Below are positions 56,193-64,000 of a stretch of 64,000 bases of DNA, one piece after another (within the stretch, counting starts at the first letter, position 1; every line of letters starts with the position of its first letter). The position numbers and the translations under genes were made by a program. Source of the DNA: Polycyclovorans sp. GTDB lineage: Bacteria; Pseudomonadota; Gammaproteobacteria; Nevskiales; Nevskiaceae. The notes beneath the pieces were generated by a model that searched no databases, was not told the origin of the DNA, and was given only the letters and a program-made list of their open reading frames with translations. The stretch spans positions 1-64,000 of the forward strand of contig PAKU01000038.1 of assembly GCA_002706265.1 (NCBI GenBank), written 5' to 3'.

Positions 56193-57000
56193 ACACGAAC
56201 CGCTGACGGTCGAAGCGCACCTGCGGGTAGTAGATGCCGTCGGCGGCCCGTTCGCCGGCGCCGACCACCATCAGAATGTGGGCCTCATCGGGCAGCTTGA
56301 GCAGCCTGGCCACGCGGGCTTCGTCGAATCCCTCCATCGGGCAGGTGTCGTAGCCGTGGGCGCGAAAGGCCAGCATCAGGTTCTCGGCGGCCAGCGCGGT
56401 GCTTTTCACCGCCCAGACCTTCATCTCGGCGTGGCTGAAGGGCCCGCGCATCATCGGGCGGAAACGCCCCACCACGCTGGCCCCGAGACCTTTCACCAGG
56501 CCCAGCGCCCCGAGCGGCCCCTGCGTGTACATCAGCGGCACCAGCTTGGCGTAATAGTCGTTGACGATCTTCGGGATCTTGCCCTTGGGCCAGCTGCTGA
56601 GATTGAGCTTGGCGTGGCTCAGGTAGGTGTCGGTGCGCGCCACCACCACGATCAGCTCGGCAGCGGTCTTGGCGGCGCTCTGGCCCAGGCAGGCGTCCAC
56701 CAACGCACGCTTCTTGGCCGGGCTCTGCACCTTGTAGAAGGCCCAGGGCTGCAGGTTGGAAGAGTTCGGCGCCAGCAGCGCCAGATCGAGGCAGTCGTCC
56801 AGCACCGCGGGTGGAATGGCCTTGTCGGTAAAGCGGCGCACCGAGCGGCGGGTGATGACGGTTTGCCGAAAGGCCTCGACATCAATCGGCGGCGGCGCGG
56901 GTTCGGCGTGGCGCCCGGGCTTGGCGGCGGCCTTGGGCTTCGCTGCGGTGGTGTTTGCGCGCGCGCGCCGGGCGGCCGGGGCCTTGGGGGTGCTGGTCAT
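56182..57000 (-). CDS. Nitroreductase family protein
   Basis: A 272-residue FMN protein. A basic, Ala-rich N-terminal extension of about 45 residues is followed by the nitroreductase fold: TRRSVRRFTDKAIPPAVLDD with the FMN-binding Arg-Arg-Ser, LALLAPNSSNLQPWAFYKVQ, and FRAHGYDTCPMEGFDEARVA near the end. The extension is unusual for this family and could be a targeting or DNA-contact region. ATG 57000 is the best start. It is convergent with the small membrane protein gene. Confidence 0.88.
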   Translation of the reverse strand: MTSTPKAPAARRARANTTAAKPKAAAKPGRHAEPAPPPIDVEAFRQTVITRRSVRRFTDKAIPPAVLDDCLDLALLAPNSSNLQPWAFYKVQSPAKKRALVDACLGQSAAKTAAELIVVVARTDTYLSHAKLNLSSWPKGKIPKIVNDYYAKLVPLMYTQGPLGALGLVKGLGASVVGRFRPMMRGPFSHAEMKVWAVKSTALAAENLMLAFRAHGYDTCPMEGFDEARVARLLKLPDEAHILMVVGAGERAADGIYYPQVRFDRQRFVFTV

Positions 57001-57057
57001 GTCGCGACCTCCTGATGACGGATGCAAGGGGTCGCAGTGTCCCGCAAATCAGGTCAC

Positions 57058-57204
57058 TCAGGCGCGTTGCTGGGGCGCCAGGGCCAGCGGGTTGCGATGC
57101 CGGCGCGTGCGGCGCAGCGCGGCGGCCTCCATCACGCCCCACAGCAGCATGCCGCCGATCAGGCGCGGCGAGGGATGACGGGTGATCTGGCGAATGGCGT
57201 TCAT
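57058..57204 (-). CDS. Possible 48-residue protein
   Basis: A short open frame starts at ATG 57204 with GAGGTG nearby. The product begins MNAIRQITRHPSPRLIGGML and has one hydrophobic stretch (LIGGMLLWGVMEAAAL) ending in a basic tail rich in Arg. This is a plausible small membrane-associated protein. No family is recognised and the coding evidence is weak. It lies just upstream of the nitroreductase gene on the same strand. Confidence 0.4.
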   Translation of the reverse strand: MNAIRQITRHPSPRLIGGMLLWGVMEAAALRRTRRHRNPLALAPQQRA

Positions 57205-57308
57205 GAGGCGCACCTCTGTTAAGAAGGCCCCGATTGTCCCGGCGGTCAATGACACGGCGGTGACGATTGCGTGACAGCGCCCGCGCAGGGCGCTGTCAAA
57301 CGCTTGCC

Positions 57309-58358
57309 ATGCGTCTGCGGCACGATCGTCACATGTTGGGTAATCCCTTGGCCGAATTCGACGCGCTCGAAGCTCTCATCGAGCAGGGGCAACCCTATCT
57401 GCAGGTTCGGCGCCTGGGCACCGTTCAGGCCGGTGAGGCGGCGCTGCCCCTGCTGTTGATTTCGCTGGGCAGCGACGACGTGAGCAAGCCGGGCATCGGC
57501 TTTTTCGGCGGCGTGCACGGACTGGAGCGCATCGGCGCCGACGTGGTGACCGCCTACCTGCGCTCGCTGGTCATGCGTCTGCCCTGGGATGAAGCGCTGC
57601 ATCACCAGTTGCAGCAGGTGCGCATCGTGATGATGCCGCGTGTCAATCCGGGGGGCCTGTGGCTGGGCACCCGCGCCAATCCGCGCGGTGTCGACCTGAT
57701 GCGCAACGCGCCCATCGACGCCACCGAATCTGTGCCGTTCATGGTGGGCGGCCAGCGGCTGAGTGCGGAAATGCCCTGGTATCGAGGCCCGGCCAAAGGC
57801 CCGATGGAGCTTGAAAGCGCGGCGCTGTGCAGCGCCGTCGAGCAGGAGCTGCACCCGCGCCCCTTCAGCCTCACGGTGGATTGCCACTCCGGCTTCGGTC
57901 TGCAGGACCGGCTATGGTTCCCCTACGCGCACACCGCGCGGCCCATTCCGCATCTGCCCGAGGTCCATGCCCTGTCGCAGATTTTCGAGCAGACCATGGT
58001 GCATCACCGTTACGTGTTCGAGCCGCAGAGCCTGCAATACCTGACCCACGGCGACCTCTGGGATTACCTGTACCAGCGCTCTCTGAGTGCGGCCGAAAAG
58101 GTCTTCCTGCCCTTGACCCTGGAGATGGGCTCGTGGCTGTGGATCAAGAAGAACCCACGCCAGGTGTTTAACCGCTTTGGCATTTTCAATCCGTTGATCG
58201 GGCACCGGCAGGAGCGCGTGATGCGGCGCCAGATCGCCCTGTTGGACTTCTTTACCCACGCGGCGGCCAGTGCCCGCCGCTGGCTGCCCAAACTCAGCTC
58301 CCGCGCCGACCACGCCGCCATGGCGCAGGCGCGCTGGTACAGCGGGCGTGGCGCATGA
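57309..58358 (+). CDS. M14 family zinc peptidase (DUF2817-like)
   Basis: A 349-residue cytoplasmic carboxypeptidase-like enzyme. The zinc ligands are H70 and E73 (GGVHGLERIG) and H193 (VDCHSGFG), and the catalytic glutamate is E272 (TLEMGS). PRVNPGGLWLGTRANPRGVD also fits. The residues are intact, so it is probably active, though the substrate may be a peptide or amide. ATG 57309 is used; ATG 57333 is also possible. It overlaps the following hydrolase gene by 4 nt. Confidence 0.88.
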   Translation: MRLRHDRHMLGNPLAEFDALEALIEQGQPYLQVRRLGTVQAGEAALPLLLISLGSDDVSKPGIGFFGGVHGLERIGADVVTAYLRSLVMRLPWDEALHHQLQQVRIVMMPRVNPGGLWLGTRANPRGVDLMRNAPIDATESVPFMVGGQRLSAEMPWYRGPAKGPMELESAALCSAVEQELHPRPFSLTVDCHSGFGLQDRLWFPYAHTARPIPHLPEVHALSQIFEQTMVHHRYVFEPQSLQYLTHGDLWDYLYQRSLSAAEKVFLPLTLEMGSWLWIKKNPRQVFNRFGIFNPLIGHRQERVMRRQIALLDFFTHAAASARRWLPKLSSRADHAAMAQARWYSGRGA

Positions 58359-59083
58359 GCACGCCGTGGCTGCTGCTGCGTGGCCTGATGCGCGAGACCC
58401 GGCATTGGGGCGATTTTCCGGCGCGTCTGGCCGCCGCCGGCCAGACCTCGACCTACACCCTGGACCTGGCCGGCAACGGCCTGCGCTACCGCGAGACCAG
58501 CGGCCCAACCGTGCCGGACATGGCCGACGACGTGGCCGATCAGTGGCAGCGCCTGCGGGGCGGCCCGGTGCGGGTGCTGGCCCTGTCGCTGGGGGGCATG
58601 GTGGCCGCGGAGTGGGCGCGGCAGGCACCGCACACGGTGACTGAACTGGTGTTGTGCAACAGCAGCTTTCGGCCCTACAGCGCGCCGTGGGAGCGCTTCC
58701 AGCCGCGCGCCCTGTCCAAGCTGCTGCGCTTGCTGCTGACCGCGCCCGCGGCGTTGGAAATCGAGACCGAGATTCTGCGCCTGAGCAGCAACCGGCCCGA
58801 GGCGCACGCCGCGCAATTGTGCGACTGGGTGCAGTGGCGGCAGCAGTGTCCGGTCAGCGCCGGCAACGTGCTGCGGCAGCTCGCGGCGGCGGCGCGCTAT
58901 CGCGCCGCGCCAGCACCGGCGGTGGCGACCCGGGTGCTGAGTTCAGCCGGTGACCGGTTGGTGTCGCCGCGCTGCTCGCAACGCCTTGCGGCCGCCTGGA
59001 AGGTGCCGCTGGCGCTGCATCCCAGCGCCGGGCACGACCTGCCGCTGGACGATCCGGATTGGCTGCTGGCGCAGCTGGTCTAG
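58355..59083 (+). CDS. Alpha/beta hydrolase
   Basis: A 242-residue hydrolase. It starts TPWLLLRGLMRETRHWGDFP. The nucleophile elbow is LALSLGGMVAAEWARQ (G-x-S-x-G variant with S in LSLGG), followed by ELVLCNSSFRPYSAPWERFQ. The catalytic His is in PSAGHDLPLDDPDWL. It resembles the BioH/MenH-like group without a clear substrate. It is coupled to the M14 peptidase gene, so the two probably act on the same molecule. Confidence 0.85.
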   Translation: MSTPWLLLRGLMRETRHWGDFPARLAAAGQTSTYTLDLAGNGLRYRETSGPTVPDMADDVADQWQRLRGGPVRVLALSLGGMVAAEWARQAPHTVTELVLCNSSFRPYSAPWERFQPRALSKLLRLLLTAPAALEIETEILRLSSNRPEAHAAQLCDWVQWRQQCPVSAGNVLRQLAAAARYRAAPAPAVATRVLSSAGDRLVSPRCSQRLAAAWKVPLALHPSAGHDLPLDDPDWLLAQLV

Positions 59084-59336
59084 GCCGCAGGCGCGCGGGA
59101 ACAATCCGCGCCCCACGCGCCCGCCTTCGACGACGCAACCGCTGAGGCGAACGATGGCCCGACCGGCCAAGCCGCGATAACCCCACAGGCCGTTCAGGCG
59201 CAAGGGGCATCAAAAGCGATCGGGTTTCGACCTTTTTTTTCGTCGTCACGCTCTGGCATGGTGTATGAATGAGCGGGAACAGTGACCCGGTAGTGATAAA
59301 CCGGGCGGACGGAGAAACGCCATCAGGGGGAAACCG

Positions 59337-60167
59337 ATGAGTGCGGACAACGCGCAGGAAACGCAGGCGGCTTACGAAGGCGGGCAGGGCTCGACCTTGC
59401 TGCTGTTGCACGGATTGGGAGGCAGTTGGCACATCTGGAAACCGGTGCTGGCCGCGTTGGGCAAGCGCCACCGGGTCGTTGCCCTCACCCTGCCCGGGCA
59501 TCACGGCGGGACGCCGCTGCCGGACGGCGTCGAGCCTTCCGTGCAGGCCATCGTCGATGTGCTGGAGCAGGACCTGCGCGCACGCGGCATTGTGCGCCCG
59601 CATGTCTGCGGCAATTCCCTGGGCGGGTGGATCTCGCTGGAGCTGGTGCGTCGCGGGCTGGTGCAATCGGCAACCGCCCTGTCACCCGGGGGCGGCTGGG
59701 ACCGGCCGGAAGACTTCAAGGGCGTGCTGAAGATGTTTCGCATCGTCTTTGCGGTGGTCACGGTGCTGATGGTCATTTCAGCGCTGTTTCTCAGGTTCGG
59801 CTTCGTGCGGCGGCTGCTCAACAAGCAGGCCATGCTGCACGGCGACCGCGTCCCGCCGGCCGAGCTGAAGGGTGCGCTGAATGCCATTCGCAACACCAAG
59901 ATCATGCCCAGGCTGCTGGCCAACATCGGCGAGACCGGGCCCATTCAGCCGCTGGATGTGGGCGACACGCCGGTGACGATTGCCTGGGCGGAAAAGGATC
60001 TTGTCATCCCCTACGAGACCTTTGGCCGGCCCATCCTCGCCAGGGTGACCGGCGCGCGCGCCCTGACCATGCCCGGCGTCGGGCACGTGCCCATGTATGA
60101 CGACCCCGAGCAGGTCGTGGACATCATCTTGCAGACGACGACCCAGGCGGAGGCCGTGACCCCATGA
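59337..60167 (+). CDS. Alpha/beta hydrolase of a glycerolipid operon
   Basis: A 276-residue hydrolase. It opens TLLLLHGLGGSWHIWKPVLA and has the oxyanion/nucleophile segment HVCGNSLGGWISLELVRRGL. A membrane-like stretch (FRIVFAVVTVLMVISALFLR) lies near residue 145. The catalytic His is in MPGVGHVPMYDDPEQVVDII. It is coupled by ATGA to the PlsB-like gene, so it may act on an acylglycerol or free fatty acid thioester. The 253 bases before it (59084-59336) hold no gene; they include a hairpin (GCGCGG/CCGCGC, 59093-59111) and an isolated T8 run at 59233. Confidence 0.83.
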   Translation: MSADNAQETQAAYEGGQGSTLLLLHGLGGSWHIWKPVLAALGKRHRVVALTLPGHHGGTPLPDGVEPSVQAIVDVLEQDLRARGIVRPHVCGNSLGGWISLELVRRGLVQSATALSPGGGWDRPEDFKGVLKMFRIVFAVVTVLMVISALFLRFGFVRRLLNKQAMLHGDRVPPAELKGALNAIRNTKIMPRLLANIGETGPIQPLDVGDTPVTIAWAEKDLVIPYETFGRPILARVTGARALTMPGVGHVPMYDDPEQVVDIILQTTTQAEAVTP

Positions 60168-62008
60168 ACCTGATGGCCCTCAATCCAGTGGTCGCGGCCA
60201 CCTTGATCATGCGCGGGCAAGTGGCCAAGAAGGTCGCCGCCACCGAGCGCTTCCAGACGCAGGTGGCCACCCTGGCCGCGCAACTCAAGCGCTCGCCCGA
60301 AGAGGTCATGGCCGAGGCCATGGTCGGCCTCGCCGAGATCGTCACCGTGCAGAGCCCGGCGTTTGCGGCAGCGTTCGATTACGGCCTGGGTCCGTTGCAC
60401 ACCCGCGCCTGGACGGTCGACGCCGATGCCGCCGCGCTGGCGAACCTCAAACAGCTCAACGAGCAGAACGCCCTGGTGTATCTGCCGACCCATCGTTCGT
60501 ATGCCGACCCCTTCATCCTGTCGCGGCTGCTGCGCGATCACGGCATGAAGCGCAACCATATTCTCGGCGGCAACAACCTCGGGTTCTGGCCACTGGGCAC
60601 CATCGTTCGCCGTTCGGGCGGCATCCTGATTCGCCGCAGCTTCCAGAAGGATGAAATCTACAAACTGGTGGTCCGCGAGTACCTTGCCTGGCTGGCCTCG
60701 CAGAGGCTCAACCTTGAGTGGTACATGGAAGGCGGCCGCAGCCGCACCGGCAAACTGCGACCCCCCAAGTACGGCTTGCTCAGCTATCTGGTGTCGGCCA
60801 TTCAGAGCGGTGGCGCCGACGACATGCTGCTGGTTCCGGTCTCGACCACCTATGACCAGATGCATGAAGTGGGCGTGATGGCGGCCGAGGAGGCCGGCGC
60901 GCCCAAGGCGCAGGAGAACCTGCTGTGGTTGGCGGGCTACGCGCGCACCCAGCAGCGGCGGATCGGCAAGGCCTATGTGCGATTCGGCGAGCCGCTGTCA
61001 CTGCGCGAGGCACTGGAGCGGGCCGACCACGAGGGCGGCGGCAAGTGGACGGTGGCAAAGATCGCCTTCGAGGTGTTTCAGCGCATCAACGAATGCACGC
61101 CGGTCACGGCGCCGGCGCTGGTCACCTTTGCGTTGCTGGGGGTACACGAGCGTGCCCTGACCCTGAGCGAGGTACACGATCAGGTCCAGCCGCTGCTGGA
61201 CTACGCCCAGGCCCGCCAACTGCCGGGCTGCGGGCTTGAGACCCTGCGCGAGCCCGAAGGCGTGGAGGACATCCTGCACGCGCTGGTGCGCGCCGGCGTG
61301 GTCAGCGGCCACGAGGGCGGGACGGCCACGGTGTACAAGATCGAACACGGCCAGCATTCGGTTGCGGCGTTTTACCGCAACAGCGCCATCCACTGGTTCG
61401 TGAACCGCGCAATTCTGGAGCTGGCCCTGCTGGATGACACGCACGACGATCTGGCCGGCCCCCTGGAACGTGCGTGGGCGGCCGCCTTTGCGCTGCGCGA
61501 CCTGCTCAAGTTCGAGTTTTTCTTCAGCGACAAGGCGACCTTCCGAGAAGAGCAGAAAGCCGAATCCCGCATCATCGATCCCAAGTTCCGCCAGCGTGCG
61601 GCCACCGCCAAGGACCGCCGCGAGATTCTGCTGAAGCTGCCGGTGTTGATCGCGCATCGCGTCCTGGCGCCGTTCATCGAGGCCTACTTCATCGTGGCCG
61701 ATCGCCTTGCGGCGCAGCCCGTGGATGCAAAGATCGACAAGAAGGCACTCACCGAAGAGTGCTTGAGGGTGGGCCGCCAGTACGTGCTGCAACAACGCCT
61801 GGGCAATCCCGAGTGCGTGTCGCGTGAGGTCTTCGGCAACGCGCTGTCGCTGGCCGCCAACCGCGATCTGCTGACCCCCGGCGCGCCTGATCTGGCGCAG
61901 CGACGGCAGGCGTTTGCCGACGAACTGGCCGCCGCCGTGCAGGGCGTCGCCGACATTGAAGAACTCGACCGTATGCGCCGCAGCGCCAAAGCCAAGGCAG
62001 CCCGATGA
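60164..62008 (+). CDS. Glycerol-3-phosphate acyltransferase, PlsB-like
   Basis: A 614-residue acyltransferase. The N-terminal 90 residues are helical. The PlsC/PlsB catalytic block begins with H110 and D115 (HRSYAD), then GGILIRRSFQKDE, WYMEGGRSRTGKLRPPKYGL and LVPVSTTYDQMHEVG. The remaining 300 residues are a helical tail as in long PlsB and animal GPAT/DHAPAT types. It probably acylates sn-glycerol 3-phosphate at position 1. Compared with E. coli PlsB (about 800 residues) the N-terminus is shorter. It is coupled to both neighbours by 4-nt overlaps. Confidence 0.85.
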   Translation: MNLMALNPVVAATLIMRGQVAKKVAATERFQTQVATLAAQLKRSPEEVMAEAMVGLAEIVTVQSPAFAAAFDYGLGPLHTRAWTVDADAAALANLKQLNEQNALVYLPTHRSYADPFILSRLLRDHGMKRNHILGGNNLGFWPLGTIVRRSGGILIRRSFQKDEIYKLVVREYLAWLASQRLNLEWYMEGGRSRTGKLRPPKYGLLSYLVSAIQSGGADDMLLVPVSTTYDQMHEVGVMAAEEAGAPKAQENLLWLAGYARTQQRRIGKAYVRFGEPLSLREALERADHEGGGKWTVAKIAFEVFQRINECTPVTAPALVTFALLGVHERALTLSEVHDQVQPLLDYAQARQLPGCGLETLREPEGVEDILHALVRAGVVSGHEGGTATVYKIEHGQHSVAAFYRNSAIHWFVNRAILELALLDDTHDDLAGPLERAWAAAFALRDLLKFEFFFSDKATFREEQKAESRIIDPKFRQRAATAKDRREILLKLPVLIAHRVLAPFIEAYFIVADRLAAQPVDAKIDKKALTEECLRVGRQYVLQQRLGNPECVSREVFGNALSLAANRDLLTPGAPDLAQRRQAFADELAAAVQGVADIEELDRMRRSAKAKAAR

Positions 62009-63447
62009 CACCGACAGACCAGGCCATTCAACGCGTGCTTGAGGGCCCCCGCGGGCCGAAGGTGGGCGCCTTCTTCGATTTTGACGGCACCCTGATCGAC
62101 GGCTATTCGGCCGCGGCCCTGTACATCGACCGCATGAAGCGCCGCGACATGAGTCGTGCCGAGCTGCTTCAGGTGCTCAGGCTCAGTCGCAAGAAAGAGA
62201 TCACCGATGAGGAGTTCGCGGGCATCATCGACCAGGGCATCCGCGAGTGGGCCGGCCACACCGAAGAGCAGATGCGTGCCCTGTGGCAGCGCCTGTGGCA
62301 CCAGCGCGTCGCCCCCACGCTGTTCCCCGAAGGGTGGCGACTGGTGCAGGCGCATCGCCGCATGGGCCACACCGTGGCCATCGCGTCGTCGGCGACGCGC
62401 TATCAGATCGAGCCGCTGGCCGAGGAATACGGCATCGAGCACATCCTCTCGACCCCCGTGGCCATCCGCGACGGCAGGCTCACGGGGGCGCTCGACGGGC
62501 CACCGGCCTGGGGGCAGGGCAAGGCGGCTGCCGTGCGCGCGTTCTGCAAGTCCAAAAGAATTCCGCTGAGCAAGACCTACGGGTACGCCAACGGCGATGA
62601 AGACATCGCCTTTCTGCAAACCGTGGCCCACGCGACCGCCGTGCAGCCCAAGCCGCTGCTGCAGGCCACCGCGCAGGAGGCGGGCTGGCCGGTTCTGCGG
62701 TTTGACCGCCGCAAGCGCGGCTCCACGCAGGCCATGGCGCGTACCGTGGGCGCTTACGGGGCGATGGGTCTGAGTTTTCTTGCCGGACTGGGGTACCACC
62801 GGATCACCGGCAATAACCGCAAAACGGTCGATCTGATCACCGGCTTGGCCGCCGACTCGGCGCTCGCCGTGCTGGGCGTCAAGGTCGAGGTGGTGGGCGA
62901 GGAGCATCTGTGGGCGCACCGGCCCTGTGTGTTCACGCTGAACCACCAGAGCAAGTTCGACATGTTCGCGATGATGTATCTGGTGCGCCGCGGCTTCACC
63001 GGCGTCGCCAAGGCCGAGGCGCGCAACGTGCCGGGCTTCGGGCGCTTCATGGAAATGGCCGAAGTGGCCTTTCTTGACCGCAGCAACAGCGCCAAGGCGG
63101 TCGATGCCCTCAAGCCGGCCGTTGACCGGCTCAAAAGCGGCCTGTCGGTGTGCATCGCGCCCGAAGGCACGCGCTCGTGGACGCCCAAGCTCGGCCCATT
63201 CAAGAAAGGGCCCTTCCACCTGGCCAAACAGGCGGGCGTGCCCATCGTGCCGGTGGTGCTGCGCAACAGTGGCGAGATCATGGGCCGCAACGACCAGACC
63301 ATGCGCGGCGGTACCTTGCAGGTGGCGGTGCTGCCCCCGATTGACGTGTCAAGCTGGAAAGTGGCCGAGATGGCCGACCGCATCGAGGAAGTGCGGCAGC
63401 GCTATATCGACACGCTGGAGAATTGGCCGACCAACAAGGAGAAATAA
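62005..63447 (+). CDS. HAD-IB phosphatase/1-acylglycerol-3-phosphate acyltransferase fusion
   Basis: A 480-residue two-domain protein. Residues about 15-230 form the HAD part, with motif [12 protein letters not shown] (Asp 25 and 27), [16 protein letters not shown], and [12 protein letters not shown]. Residues about 250-465 are a PlsC-type acyltransferase, with H314 and D319 in NHQSKFD, then [15 protein letters not shown] and [20 protein letters not shown]. The fusion could make diacylglycerol directly: acylate lysophosphatidate, then remove phosphate. It has ATGA overlap with the PlsB-like gene and shares one base with gpsA. Confidence 0.92.
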   Translation: MTPTDQAIQRVLEGPRGPKVGAFFDFDGTLIDGYSAAALYIDRMKRRDMSRAELLQVLRLSRKKEITDEEFAGIIDQGIREWAGHTEEQMRALWQRLWHQRVAPTLFPEGWRLVQAHRRMGHTVAIASSATRYQIEPLAEEYGIEHILSTPVAIRDGRLTGALDGPPAWGQGKAAAVRAFCKSKRIPLSKTYGYANGDEDIAFLQTVAHATAVQPKPLLQATAQEAGWPVLRFDRRKRGSTQAMARTVGAYGAMGLSFLAGLGYHRITGNNRKTVDLITGLAADSALAVLGVKVEVVGEEHLWAHRPCVFTLNHQSKFDMFAMMYLVRRGFTGVAKAEARNVPGFGRFMEMAEVAFLDRSNSAKAVDALKPAVDRLKSGLSVCIAPEGTRSWTPKLGPFKKGPFHLAKQAGVPIVPVVLRNSGEIMGRNDQTMRGGTLQVAVLPPIDVSSWKVAEMADRIEEVRQRYIDTLENWPTNKEK

Positions 63448-64000
63448 TGAGCCGACGCATCAATGTGACCGTATTGGGGGCAGGTTCGTGGGGGACAACG
63501 GTGGCGTCCATCGCCTCGCGCAATGCCGACACCATCGTCTGGGCGCGGCGCGCCGAGACCGCCGACGAGATCAATCGCGAGCAGCGCAACAGCCAGTACC
63601 TGAAGGACCTGCCCTTGCACCGCCACCTGCGGGCCACCACCGACCTGGAAGAAGCCTTGCAGCGCTGTGACGTGCTGGTCATGGGCGTGCCGTCGCACAG
63701 CTTCCGCGAGACCCTGCAAAAGGTCGCGCCGCTGGTGCGCCCCTGGGTGCCGGTGATCAGCCTCGCCAAGGGTCTGGAGCAGGGGACGCAGCGACGCATG
63801 ACCGAGATCATCCACGAAGAGCTGCCGGGTCACCCAGCGGGTCTGCTGGCCGGGCCCAACATTGCCCGTGAAATTTTGCAGGGCATGGCCGCCGCGGCGG
63901 TGATGGCCATGCCCGACGAGAAGATCGCGAATGCCTTGCAGCCGCTGTTTTCGACCGCCGTGTTTCGCGTGTACACCAACACCGATGTCATCGGCTCGGA
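63447..64000 (+). CDS. gpsA: NAD(P)H-dependent glycerol-3-phosphate dehydrogenase (5' part)
   Basis: The gene starts at ATG 63447 (TAATG junction, AAGGAG upstream) and runs off the window end. The visible 184 residues hold the Rossmann motif [18 protein letters not shown], the conserved [33 protein letters not shown] and [20 protein letters not shown]. It reduces dihydroxyacetone phosphate to glycerol 3-phosphate, the substrate of the PlsB-like enzyme. The C-terminal domain with the active-site lysine region is outside the window. Confidence 0.94.
   Translation, partial: MSRRINVTVLGAGSWGTTVASIASRNADTIVWARRAETADEINREQRNSQYLKDLPLHRHLRATTDLEEALQRCDVLVMGVPSHSFRETLQKVAPLVRPWVPVISLAKGLEQGTQRRMTEIIHEELPGHPAGLLAGPNIAREILQGMAAAAVMAMPDEKIANALQPLFSTAVFRVYTNTDVIGS

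Noticed and set aside
59233..59240. T8 run as a terminator
   Set aside because: No stable GC stem lies directly before it.

Overview
The window is very GC-rich chromosomal DNA with dense, operon-like packing. It looks like a free-living gammaproteobacterium, probably near the Xanthomonadales or Nevskiales/Solimonadaceae. The pointers are a complete Kdo/lipid A and O-antigen toolkit, a phasin, a P. aeruginosa-type Mg-dependent HemB, and gamma-style his and tat operons. This assignment is inference from gene content; no rRNA or tRNA gene is present. Adjacent genes very often share a 4-nt ATGA/GTGA or 1-nt TGATG stop/start overlap, so most genes here are probably translated in coupled strings.

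Region by region. 0-2.1 kb: the end of a zinc-type ABC export operon (permease with a His-Glu repeat, DUF3299 lipoprotein), then a secreted DUF4168 protein. 2.1-9.7 kb: YihY, RecQ, a phasin facing a small basic-tailed protein across a perfect terminator, PurC, and Rpe-TrpE without the usual gph. 9.7-12 kb: a scar made of a bcp (peroxiredoxin) relic and an IS3-type transposase relic, then a coupled Xre-SulP pair. 12-13 kb: an EamA transporter.

13.2-28.4 kb is a surface polysaccharide locus. It holds seven glycosyltransferase-like genes, a dTDP-3-amino-3,6-dideoxyhexose branch (ketoisomerase, aminotransferase, acetyltransferase), rmlACDB, waaA and an LpxL-type acyltransferase. An MBL-fold DNA exonuclease gene is coupled to the glycosyltransferases. 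No flippase, polymerase or ABC O-antigen exporter lies inside the window.

28.5-46.6 kb is mostly housekeeping. It contains a TPR/Cds6-like protein with an L,D-transpeptidase, SufE, rph-COG0523-rdgB-hemW, a CPXCG protein with an ABC exporter, glpK, an ECF sigma/RskA-type anti-sigma pair, hemB-aroE, tatABC, and hisBHAFE without hisI.

46.6-57.2 kb has dtd, an orphan TakP-like binding protein predicted to be a Tat lipoprotein, a gldA/gldF/gldG-like ABC operon ending in DUF4340 and mutM, an Old Yellow Enzyme, a soluble aldose dehydrogenase, a small membrane protein, a nitroreductase and a possible 48-residue protein. 57.3-64 kb carries an M14 peptidase-hydrolase pair and a glycerolipid operon (alpha/beta hydrolase, PlsB-like, HAD-PlsC fusion, gpsA) that runs off the end.

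No wholly new system is evident. The items most worth following are the glycerolipid operon, the exonuclease embedded among glycosyltransferases, the paired Cds6-domain proteins, the long-linker anti-sigma factor, and the relic junction that supplies the sulP stop codon.
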